Positions 13,832 through 21,719 of a stretch of DNA of 64,000 nucleotides are shown one piece after another. Origin of the DNA: CAWABB01 sp963780165 (GTDB lineage Bacteria > Bacteroidota > Ignavibacteria > UBA10030 > UBA6906); assembly GCA_963780165.1 (NCBI GenBank), contig CAWABB010000001.1, forward strand, positions 2,409,146-2,473,145, in the 5' to 3' direction. Below the pieces are notes generated by a model, which did not search any database, was not told the origin of the DNA, and saw nothing but the letters and a program-made list of their open reading frames with translations. The first letter of the stretch is position 1, and every line of letters starts with the position of its first letter. The position numbers were made by a program, and so were the translations under genes.

Positions 13832-16051
13832 ATGTCCCTTGCGCGGATTCTCCTGTCCCTCTGGACCCTCCTCTCCTTGGCTGTCGTCCCCGCCGGTGCT
13901 CAATCTGGTGACGCCGCCCATACGCGCGCTTCGCTCAAGGCGGAGGCCTCCAGCCTCCTCCCGGGCAGCACGGTCACGCTGGGCGTCCTTCTTCGCATGG
14001 ATCCCGGCTGGCATACGTACTGGGTGAACTCGGGCGAGGCCGGACTCCCGACGCGCATCGCCTGGTCACTTCCTGACGGTTTCGCCGCCGGCGAGATCCA
14101 GTGGCCGCTGCCATACAAGTACGTCGAAGCCGGCGATGTCATGACGTTCGGCTACAAAGACGAGACGATGCTGATCGTGCACGTCGCAGTCCCGGGGAAT
14201 CTGCGGCCTGGCCAGACCGTCACGCTCACAGCCGACGTGAGCTGGCTCGAATGCAAGAATATCTGTGTGCCCGGAAGCGCGGTCGTCTCGCTCACGCTCC
14301 CCGTGGGCGATGCGCAGCGAGATCCGGCCACGGCGCCGCTCTTCGACCTCTACCGCAATCGCATCCCGGTGCGTATCGACGGCGTTCGTGATCTCTCCGT
14401 GTCTTCGCGCGAAGGGACCGAAGCCGTCGTGCTGACGCTCGAGCCTGCATCGAATGTGACACTGTCGCAGGAGACTGTCGACTTCTATCCGGAATCGGGC
14501 GAGCCGCTGACGGTGGGGCGTACGGTCGTATCCGATGGTGGACGCACGATCACCATTCCGGTTTCGGCGGCACGGCGGCCGGATGGGCCTGTGGCGTTGA
14601 AGGGCGTCGTCGTGTACACAAACGCCGGCGGCGAGCGGGTTAGTGCGGCCGTCAGGATCCCGCTGAGCGCGTCGTTCGCTGGCGGCGTGGGCGGATCCGC
14701 GTCCGGCCATGGGATTCTCGGGAAGACGTTCACGACGATCGAACAACCCGGATCCAACCAACCGCTCTTGCTCTATCTGGTCTTTGCGGTCGTCGGGGGA
14801 TTGCTGCTGAACATCATGCCGTGCGTGCTCCCGGTGATCGCGCTGAAGATCTTCGGTCTCATGAAGATGTCGGGTAACGAGCCGAACAAAGTGAAGCGGC
14901 TCGGCCGGGCGTTCTCCGCGGGCATTCTCTTTTCGTTCCTGGTCCTCGCGCTGATAGTTATCATTCTTCAGTTTGCGGGGCGTCAGGTCGGCTGGGGATT
15001 CCAGTTCCAGGAGCCGCTCTTCGTCATCGCGATGACCGCGGTGGTCTTCGCATTCGGCCTGAGTCTGTTCGGCGTCTATGAAATCCAGCTTCCGGGCGCC
15101 GCGATCGCCGGCGTCGGAAGCCTGGCTGCGAAGCAGGAAAAGGGCGGAAAGGGGTATGCCGCGTCATTCTGGGAAGGGGTGTTCGCGACGATCCTGGCCA
15201 CGCCCTGCACCGCGCCGTTCCTTGGCTCGGCCCTCGGGTTCGCATTTGCGCAGCCGCCGCTGGTGATTCTCCTGATCTTCGCGGCGGTAGCGTTCGGCAT
15301 GGCGCTGCCGTATCTCCTGATCACCTCCCGGCCGGCGTGGCTGAAGTACCTCCCGAAGCCTGGCGCATGGATGGAGACCGCGAAGCAGTTCATGGGCTTC
15401 CTGATGATGGCCACCGTCCTCTGGCTCCTGTACATCCTGGGCAAGCAGCTTGGTGTTGAAGCTGTCGTCTGGACCGGAGCATTTCTGTTGAGCATCGCCG
15501 TCGGTGCATGGCTTGTCGGCCGGTTCGCGACGCTCACCGCCCCGCGGGCCCGGGCGTACGCTGTCTGGGCGCTTGCGCTCCTCATCGTTGCCGGCGCCTA
15601 CGTGCTCTTCATGGAGTCGACGCTGAATGTGCGCGCGCTGATCGCGGGCGAGAAAGCAGTGGAGCAATCCGGACCGGAGCAGGCGGCCGGACGCATCCCG
15701 TGGCAGCCGTTCACGCTGACGGCGCTCGAGCGTGAGCTCGATGACGGCAGGCCGGTGTTCATCGATTTCACGGCCGAGTGGTGCCTGACGTGCAAAGTAA
15801 ACGAGCGCACGGTCCTCGCGGACCGCGAGGTCGTGGACGCGTTCGCTGCGAGCGGCATCGTTCCGTTCAAGGCCGACTGGACGAACCGGAACCCCGAGAT
15901 GACGCAGCTGATGAAGAAGTTTGGCCGGTCGGGCGTTCCGCTCTATGTGGTGTTCCCGGCGGGCAGGCCGGATGCGCCGATCGTGCTGCCGGAAGTGATC
16001 ACGTCGTCGATCATCATCGACGCGCTGAAGAACGCAACGGGGATGAAGTGA
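13832..16051 (+). CDS. dsbD: thiol:disulfide interchange protein DsbD (cytochrome c-type biogenesis / periplasmic reductase)
   Basis: A 739-residue three-domain protein. After a signal peptide (LARILLSLWTLLSLAVVPAG) comes a periplasmic DsbD-alpha/ScsB-like domain with VSWLECKNICVPGSAV holding its Cys pair. The central membrane domain has eight helices with one Cys in NIMPCVLPVIALKIFG and the other in ATPCTAPFLGSALGFA. The C-terminal thioredoxin-like domain has FTAEWCLTCKVNERTVL (CxxC). Electrons pass from cytoplasmic thioredoxin through the membrane Cys to periplasmic substrates. I start at ATG 13832 because the signal peptide begins there. A strong terminator ends 20 bp upstream and no promoter is visible between, so expression probably needs read-through. 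Confidence 0.93.
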   Translation: MSLARILLSLWTLLSLAVVPAGAQSGDAAHTRASLKAEASSLLPGSTVTLGVLLRMDPGWHTYWVNSGEAGLPTRIAWSLPDGFAAGEIQWPLPYKYVEAGDVMTFGYKDETMLIVHVAVPGNLRPGQTVTLTADVSWLECKNICVPGSAVVSLTLPVGDAQRDPATAPLFDLYRNRIPVRIDGVRDLSVSSREGTEAVVLTLEPASNVTLSQETVDFYPESGEPLTVGRTVVSDGGRTITIPVSAARRPDGPVALKGVVVYTNAGGERVSAAVRIPLSASFAGGVGGSASGHGILGKTFTTIEQPGSNQPLLLYLVFAVVGGLLLNIMPCVLPVIALKIFGLMKMSGNEPNKVKRLGRAFSAGILFSFLVLALIVIILQFAGRQVGWGFQFQEPLFVIAMTAVVFAFGLSLFGVYEIQLPGAAIAGVGSLAAKQEKGGKGYAASFWEGVFATILATPCTAPFLGSALGFAFAQPPLVILLIFAAVAFGMALPYLLITSRPAWLKYLPKPGAWMETAKQFMGFLMMATVLWLLYILGKQLGVEAVVWTGAFLLSIAVGAWLVGRFATLTAPRARAYAVWALALLIVAGAYVLFMESTLNVRALIAGEKAVEQSGPEQAAGRIPWQPFTLTALERELDDGRPVFIDFTAEWCLTCKVNERTVLADREVVDAFAASGIVPFKADWTNRNPEMTQLMKKFGRSGVPLYVVFPAGRPDAPIVLPEVITSSIIIDALKNATGMK

Positions 16052-16134
16052 GAAGAGATCGGAGGGGGGAAACGGAGCCGGAACGGCGCCGGTGAGATGA
16101 AATCCAGAAGAATGAATGAGCCGGGGAGGGGACG

Positions 16135-17037
16135 ATGTCACTGAGACCTGTGAAGAGGATTGTGGAGGCCAGGCCGACGCTGGAGGGGGCGGGCGTGCAT
16201 CTCCGTCGGGCGTTCGGGTTCGGGAACACATCGGACTTCGATCCGTTCCTTCTCCTGGATGATTTCCGAAACGATGTGCCTGCGGACTATATGGCCGGGT
16301 TCCCCTGGCACCCGCACCGGGGCATCGAGACCATTACATACGTTCTTGCCGGGAACGTAGACCACGCTGACAGCATCGGCAACCACGGCACCATCGGGGC
16401 GGGAGACGTGCAGTGGATGACCGCGGGCAAGGGCATCATTCATCAGGAGATGCCGAAGGGCGATCCACAGGGCAAGATGCACGGGTTCCAGCTTTGGGCG
16501 AACCTCCCCTCATCCCTCAAGATGACCGCGCCACGCTACCAGGAGATCAAAGGTCCCGAGATTCCTCTGATAACGGATGACGACGGTACGCAGGTGCGCG
16601 TCGTGTCCGGTTCGTTCTGGGGAAAACGGGGGCCAGTGGAAGGGATAGCGGCCGATCCGGTGTACATCGACGTGACCGTCCCGCCCGGGAAGACAAAGAC
16701 ACTCCCGATGCCATTGATGCGGCAGGCATTTGCCTACATCTTCGAAGGCGGGGGGAAGTTCCTGTACGCGTCAGATCCACAGGGGGTTCCGACCGAGGGT
16801 CCGGACAGCAGGGCGACCACTCCACCGTCGACCGCCGGCAACCGATCCCTTGTCCTCTTTGACAGCGGGGACGAAGTGAGCGTGCGGGCCGGTGAGCAGG
16901 GTATCCGGTTCCTTCTGATATCGGGCAAGCCGCTCCGCGAGCCCGTGGCGTGGTACGGACCCATCGTGATGAACACGCAAGCAGAATTGCAGCAGGCGTT
17001 CGAGGAGCTTCAGGACGGGACGTTCTTGAAGCGGTAA
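16135..17037 (+). CDS. pirin family protein
   Basis: A 300-residue bicupin. The metal-site motifs are intact: GFPWHPHRGIETITY supplies two His, and GKGIIHQEMP supplies His and Glu. Also visible are RRAFGFGNTSDFDPFLLLDD and MHGFQLWANLP, both pirin landmarks. Pirins bind Fe(II); several bacterial members act as quercetinases or redox sensors, but no specific reaction can be assigned. It follows dsbD by 83 bp on the same strand and may be cotranscribed. The ATG is preceded by GGGGAGGGGACG, a good ribosome site. Confidence 0.9.
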   Translation: MSLRPVKRIVEARPTLEGAGVHLRRAFGFGNTSDFDPFLLLDDFRNDVPADYMAGFPWHPHRGIETITYVLAGNVDHADSIGNHGTIGAGDVQWMTAGKGIIHQEMPKGDPQGKMHGFQLWANLPSSLKMTAPRYQEIKGPEIPLITDDDGTQVRVVSGSFWGKRGPVEGIAADPVYIDVTVPPGKTKTLPMPLMRQAFAYIFEGGGKFLYASDPQGVPTEGPDSRATTPPSTAGNRSLVLFDSGDEVSVRAGEQGIRFLLISGKPLREPVAWYGPIVMNTQAELQQAFEELQDGTFLKR

Positions 17038-17068
17038 GGCGGGAGTGTATGGGGGAGGCCGCCCGGCG

Positions 17069-18382
17069 TCACGCGTTCGGGTCGCTGCTCCAGAACTTCA
17101 GCAGCGTGTCCGCCGATTCGCGCCTCCTCAGCACCACCATCGTCCCGCCGTCGTCTTCATACCCCACCACGACCGGCATCTGCCGACTGTTGTAGCGGGA
17201 CCACATGCCGAACGTGTAGGCTCCTGCGTCGTGGATGATGATAGAGTCGCCTTCCTCGACCGGTGGGAGCGGGAGGTCCCGCGCCAGCACATCCCCCTGA
17301 AAACAGAGCGGCCCGACGATTGTTACCGGTGCAAGATTCCCGCGCCTGGGGAATCCGTCCCGGTCAAGCACAGTGAAATTGTGATGCCAGTGTTCGGGCG
17401 CGTAGGTTCGCCTCAGAAACATGTCGGCCCCGAGATGGATGGCCGCAGACGTCCTGCCTCCCGTCACATCTCCCGCCTGCTTGACATACTCCACACGGCT
17501 GACGGCCCACGCAGTGTTGGCATGGTAGTACCGACCGAATTCGGTCACCACCCTGAGCCTGCCCGTGAACAGGTCAGGGCATACGCGCTCGAGCCCGGCT
17601 GCATACTCCTCCATCGCCGGGGCAGGATGTGCGGGATCGTAGGTGGCCGGGAGTCCCCCTCCGATGTCTACTGACTGAATCTGTCCGTGCTGCTGCACGC
17701 CGTCGTTCAGCTCGAGCGCGAACGCAACGACGCGACGGGTCCCTTCGAGCAGCATCTCGAGCGGGCACCCCTGCGAACCGATATGGACATGTACGCTTCG
17801 GAGCCACGGGTAGGAGCGGAACGCGTGCGCGATGGCGTCGCGGTCAGCGCCGAGCGGAACTCCGAACTTCGACCAATGTCCAGCAACACTCGTTGACACA
17901 ATACTGCCCGTCCCCACCTGAGGGTTGATCCTGAGACCGATCATTGAGGAAGTCCCGCCCGGAGGGATAAGGCCGGCGATCCGCCGCACCTCGGCGAGCG
18001 AGTCGGCATTGAGACCGACCCCGCGGCTCAGGCAGTGGCTGATTTCATCGGCGGTCTTGACCGGGGAGTCGAAGACGATACGGTCGGGTGGGAATCCCGC
18101 CGCCTCTGCGAGCCGGAGCTCCGGGAAAGATGCGGCCTCCGCTCCCATCCCGAAGTCATGAAGAAGGGAGAGGAGGGGAAGCAGGGGATTGGCCTTGACC
18201 GCGACCGCGTGGAGCGTCACCGTGGGGAACACTCTGATCACCTCCCGCGCGCGGGCGCGCAGGCGCGTGAGGTCATGGAAAACGGCGGCGGTGTCCTCGG
18301 GGCCGATGAATCCGCGCGCCCGGGCGAGCCGGAAGACACGCGAAATCTCGTCGGGCGAGGGTGAGGTCAGGAGATCATGCAT
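17069..18382 (-). CDS. PLP-dependent fold-type III decarboxylase (diaminopimelate decarboxylase-like)
   Basis: A 437-residue Orn/Lys/DAP decarboxylase family-2 protein. LHAVAVKANPLLPLL carries the PLP Lys; GMGAEAASFPELRLA is the usual G.g.d.aS.gEl block; HVHIGSQG is the His-Ile-Gly-Ser element; VDIGGGLPATYD is the phosphate-binding glycine loop; VGPLCFQGDVLARDLPLP supplies the C-terminal catalytic Cys and Asp; DAGAYTFGMWSRYNSRQMP closes the site. The EPGR element of LysA appears as TEFGRYYHA. It could be LysA or a related decarboxylase for an unusual amino acid. No lysine genes are nearby. ATG start at 18382. Confidence 0.82.
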   Translation of the reverse strand: MHDLLTSPSPDEISRVFRLARARGFIGPEDTAAVFHDLTRLRARAREVIRVFPTVTLHAVAVKANPLLPLLSLLHDFGMGAEAASFPELRLAEAAGFPPDRIVFDSPVKTADEISHCLSRGVGLNADSLAEVRRIAGLIPPGGTSSMIGLRINPQVGTGSIVSTSVAGHWSKFGVPLGADRDAIAHAFRSYPWLRSVHVHIGSQGCPLEMLLEGTRRVVAFALELNDGVQQHGQIQSVDIGGGLPATYDPAHPAPAMEEYAAGLERVCPDLFTGRLRVVTEFGRYYHANTAWAVSRVEYVKQAGDVTGGRTSAAIHLGADMFLRRTYAPEHWHHNFTVLDRDGFPRRGNLAPVTIVGPLCFQGDVLARDLPLPPVEEGDSIIIHDAGAYTFGMWSRYNSRQMPVVVGYEDDGGTMVVLRRRESADTLLKFWSSDPNA

Positions 18383-18442
18383 GGAGCGAGTCCGGGACGG
18401 TCGCCAAGGCGTCGTTGACGGAGGGCGGACCGCGGCTGTCGG

Positions 18443-19849
18443 TCAGCGCACATAGAGCATCTTGATATGTCGGATCGCCCCGGCGGCGGACACACGACAG
18501 ATGTACGTCCCCGTCGCGAGACCGCGCGGCCTCCACGGAAAGGTGTGCACACCGGATCCCAGGGGACCGTCATATACCGGGCTCACACACCGGCCGAGGA
18601 GATCATAGACGTTGATCGTCACGTGGTGGCCGTCGAGTCCAGTGCCCCAGGCGGCCCCCGCGGTGCCGCTGCGCGTGCCCCGATTGGCCACGGTGCCGAC
18701 TGCGTTGACGATCGCGCTCCTGGCCGGGGGCATCCGCAGCGAAATCACCGTCTCGCCGTTGAAGGGGTTCGGATAGGATCGGCACTCGAACGATGCAGGG
18801 AGTTCACCGTCGTCCTCCACGGACACCACCGGCTGTTGATACAGGAGGGCGCCGTCTCCATCCGTTCCGATGAATACTGTCAGTGTTCCCGGCGGGTAAT
18901 CAGTGGCGAGCGCGAGCGAACGCATACCCCGCACAGTCCATGGCGGATCGAGGCGCACCCAGGACTCCTGCCCGGAGTTCAACGCATAGAATCCCCACTC
19001 CCCCGTGAGCGTGATCCCGCCTGCGAAAATGGTGTTGTCGACCGAATCCACGGCGAGTCCAAAGAAGTAATATGGCGTCCCTGCAAGTCCGGCCGATGTC
19101 CAGGTCGCCCCCGAATCCGTGGATTGAATGACCGCCCCTTCCATGCCCGCATAGACGATGCCCGCCCGGCCGAACGCGAGCGCGTCGCAGGCATTGTCCC
19201 CGGCCATATCAGGGAACGCCGTCTCCCATGTCTCCCCCTTGTCGAATGAGCGGGCGATGAACGGGGCGAAGATCGCGGTCTCTCCCCCGGCCATCACCAT
19301 ACTACCCGCTGTCCCGACCGCATTGACCTGGCCGATCCCGATGTCGAACACGAGATCCCAGCTCCCTCCCGATGCGGCATGACGGTACACCTTTCCCTGA
19401 CCTCCCGCAAAAGTCTCGCCGCAGATGGCGAGCGATGGAAATCCGTCGAGCGCGTGGATCGAGCTGATGTCGGTGCGGCGCATCCCAGCATCGGTCGGAT
19501 CCCACTGTTGCGTGCCCGGATTCAAGCACCACGTCCTCGATGTGGTTGTGTCATCGTAGGCAACCTCGAGACCCGCGGTGACGGTCCACGAGAGCGGGCC
19601 GACATCGTGCGGGTGGATGGATCGGACGCGCTTGCCAGCCAGCCCCATGAGCGACCACCCGGAGTCGGGATATGCGGGGGTGGTGACGTATACACCTGTG
19701 TCCGTCGCTGCATAGAGCGAACCCCTGAAGAGCGCGAGATCATAGACTGTGCGGCCGCCAAGACCAAACCGGGAAAACTGAGCCGCGCTGCGGGGAGTGA
19801 AGGCAAGGAGGAGCAGCATCAGAAGCAGTATTGGGACGCCACGTCTCAT
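18443..19849 (-). CDS. T9SS-exported beta-propeller (BNR-like) protein
   Basis: A 468-residue exported protein: signal peptide (RRGVPILLLMLLLLAFTPRS), then repeats resembling a sialidase/BNR propeller (SFDKGETWETAFP, STDSGATWTSAGL, YAATDTGVYVT), then a C-terminal T9SS sorting domain (RSYPNPFNGETVISLRMP, INVYDLLGRCVSPVYDGPLG, GLATGTYICRVSA, KMLYVR). It would be secreted or cell-surface attached. The substrate is unknown. The promoter places transcription start at or within a base of the ATG, so the mRNA may be leaderless. It diverges from pgi and lies 60 bp downstream of the PLP decarboxylase start. Confidence 0.82.
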   Translation of the reverse strand: MRRGVPILLLMLLLLAFTPRSAAQFSRFGLGGRTVYDLALFRGSLYAATDTGVYVTTPAYPDSGWSLMGLAGKRVRSIHPHDVGPLSWTVTAGLEVAYDDTTTSRTWCLNPGTQQWDPTDAGMRRTDISSIHALDGFPSLAICGETFAGGQGKVYRHAASGGSWDLVFDIGIGQVNAVGTAGSMVMAGGETAIFAPFIARSFDKGETWETAFPDMAGDNACDALAFGRAGIVYAGMEGAVIQSTDSGATWTSAGLAGTPYYFFGLAVDSVDNTIFAGGITLTGEWGFYALNSGQESWVRLDPPWTVRGMRSLALATDYPPGTLTVFIGTDGDGALLYQQPVVSVEDDGELPASFECRSYPNPFNGETVISLRMPPARSAIVNAVGTVANRGTRSGTAGAAWGTGLDGHHVTINVYDLLGRCVSPVYDGPLGSGVHTFPWRPRGLATGTYICRVSAAGAIRHIKMLYVR

Positions 19850-19854
19850 GGTGG

Positions 19855-19883
19855 AATATGAAGACGCCGTCCAGGATTGTCAA
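19855..19883 (-). promoter_or_regulatory. promoter of the T9SS propeller gene, positioned for a leaderless mRNA
   Basis: On the minus strand, TTGACA (19883-19878), a 17-bp spacer, and CATATT (19860-19855). The ATG begins at 19849, six bases after the -10 element, which coincides with the expected transcription start. Confidence 0.72.
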
Positions 19884-19976
19884 GCCGGGACGGGCGCATT
19901 TTTGGCTGTGTTCGCGTATATTCCAGGAGTCTCAGTTCCGGCGCCATACTCCATCAACCACGCTGCGGCGACGCTG

Positions 19977-21620
19977 ATGAGTTCAGTAACCGACTTCCCC
20001 TCCTGGCAGGCTCTGGTCCGCCATCACAAAGAGATGGCGAACCTTCACATGCGGGACCTGTTCACGGCCGATCCTGGTCGCTTCAAGGCATTCACGCTCA
20101 CGCTAGGCGACCTCCTCGTTGATTTTTCCAAGAACCGAATCACCGGCGAGACGATGGGCCTCCTCCTGGCGCTTGCGCGCGATGCGCGTGTGGAAGAGTG
20201 GCGCGATCGCATGTTTCGCGGCGAGAGCATCAATGTGACGGAGAACAGGGCGGTGTTGCACGTGGCGTTGCGGAACAGGTCCAATCGCCCGATCATGGTG
20301 GATGGCCGCGATGTCATGCCCGACGTCAACCGCGTGCTCGCGCAGATGCGGGGATTCACAGAGGATGTGCGGTCCGGCCGGTGGACCGGCTGGACGGGGC
20401 AGCGCATCACCGACGTGGTCAATATCGGTATCGGCGGATCCGATCTCGGTCCGGTCATGGTGACCGAGGCGCTGCGGCCATACTGGCGCAACGAGCTGAC
20501 GCCGCACTTCGTGTCGAACGTAGACGGCACGCACATCGCCGAAACGCTCCGGCGCGTTCACCCCGAGACAACGCTCTTCATCGTGGCGTCGAAGACGTTC
20601 ACAACGCAGGAGACTCTGGCGAACGCGCACAGCGCAAGGCGCTGGTTCCTGGAGGCCGCGGGGAGCGAAGCCGCGATCGCCAGGCACTTTGTCGCGCTCT
20701 CAACGAACGCAGCCGCAGTCGCGACGTTCGGCATCGACACCCGTGCGATGTTCGAGTTTTGGGACTGGGTGGGCGGGCGATACTCGCTCTGGTCGGCCAT
20801 CGGCCTCTCGATCGCCCTCATGATCGGCATGGACCGGTTCGTGGAGCTGCTCGCAGGCGCGCACGAGATGGACGAGCATTTTCGCACCGCGCCCCTTGAA
20901 GAGAACATCCCGGTTGTCCTCGCGATGCTGGGCGTATGGTACGCCAATTTTTTCGGCGCTCCTACACATGCGATCCTGCCGTACGATCAATACCTTCACC
21001 GTTTGCCCGCCTACCTCCAGCAGGGAGACATGGAAAGCAACGGCAAACGCGTGACACGGGACGGACAGGAGATTCGCTACACGACCGGACCCGTGCTCTG
21101 GGGCGAGCCTGGCACCAACGGCCAGCACGCATTCTACCAGCTCATCCATCAGGGGACGCATCTGATTCCGGCCGACTTCATTGCACCTGTCGAAACCCAA
21201 AATCCGGTCGGTGACCACCACCGGCTGCTCCTTGCCAACTTCCTTGCGCAGACCGAGGCGTTGATGAAGGGCAAGGCCGCGGACGAGGCCCGAAAGGAAC
21301 TCGAGCGCGCGGGAGCAAAGGGCGACGCTCTGGAGCGGCTGCTTCCCCACAAGGTGTTCCCCGGCAATCGGCCCACCAACTCGATCATAGTCAAGAAGCT
21401 GACGCCTCACACGCTGGGAATGTTGATCGCGATGTACGAGCACAGGATCTTTGTCCAGGGCAGTATCTGGAATGTCAACTCCTATGACCAGTGGGGGGTC
21501 GAGCTCGGGAAGCAGCTGGCTGCGGCGATCCTGCCCGAGCTGTCGGGGGAGGTTCCGGTGTCGGGGCACGACGGCTCGACGGCCGGATTGATCAGGCATA
21601 TCCGGGGGGCAGGCGGTTGA
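19977..21620 (+). CDS. pgi: glucose-6-phosphate isomerase
   Basis: A 547-residue enzyme, the standard length, converting glucose-6-phosphate to fructose-6-phosphate in the cytoplasm. Visible: VNIGIGGSDLGPVMVTEAL (phosphate-binding loop), FIVASKTFTTQETLANA (signature 1), WDWVGGRYSLWSAIGLSI, GAPTHAILPYDQYLHRLPAY, GTNGQHAFYQLIHQGTHLIP with the catalytic His and Glu region, and YEHRIFVQGSIWNVNSYDQW with QWGVELGK (signature 2). I start at ATG 19977, where homology begins; the longer frame overlaps the divergent gene. It heads a run of sugar-phosphate genes. Confidence 0.95.
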   Translation: MSSVTDFPSWQALVRHHKEMANLHMRDLFTADPGRFKAFTLTLGDLLVDFSKNRITGETMGLLLALARDARVEEWRDRMFRGESINVTENRAVLHVALRNRSNRPIMVDGRDVMPDVNRVLAQMRGFTEDVRSGRWTGWTGQRITDVVNIGIGGSDLGPVMVTEALRPYWRNELTPHFVSNVDGTHIAETLRRVHPETTLFIVASKTFTTQETLANAHSARRWFLEAAGSEAAIARHFVALSTNAAAVATFGIDTRAMFEFWDWVGGRYSLWSAIGLSIALMIGMDRFVELLAGAHEMDEHFRTAPLEENIPVVLAMLGVWYANFFGAPTHAILPYDQYLHRLPAYLQQGDMESNGKRVTRDGQEIRYTTGPVLWGEPGTNGQHAFYQLIHQGTHLIPADFIAPVETQNPVGDHHRLLLANFLAQTEALMKGKAADEARKELERAGAKGDALERLLPHKVFPGNRPTNSIIVKKLTPHTLGMLIAMYEHRIFVQGSIWNVNSYDQWGVELGKQLAAAILPELSGEVPVSGHDGSTAGLIRHIRGAGG

Positions 21621-21644
21621 AAATAGGGTCAAATTTCTTATCTT
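21617..21644 (+). promoter_or_regulatory. probable promoter of tkt-rpiB-tal-ppgK
   Basis: TTGAAA (21617-21622), a 16-bp spacer, and TATCTT (21639-21644). It overlaps the pgi stop codon and lies 76 bp before the tkt ATG, so the downstream genes can be expressed apart from pgi. Confidence 0.5.
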
Positions 21645-21719
21645 CAATGCATTCCGTCCTCGCAGTCCTCCCGCATCAGCCATGATCGAACACAACGAAC
21701 GTCAACCCTTTGCCTGAGC

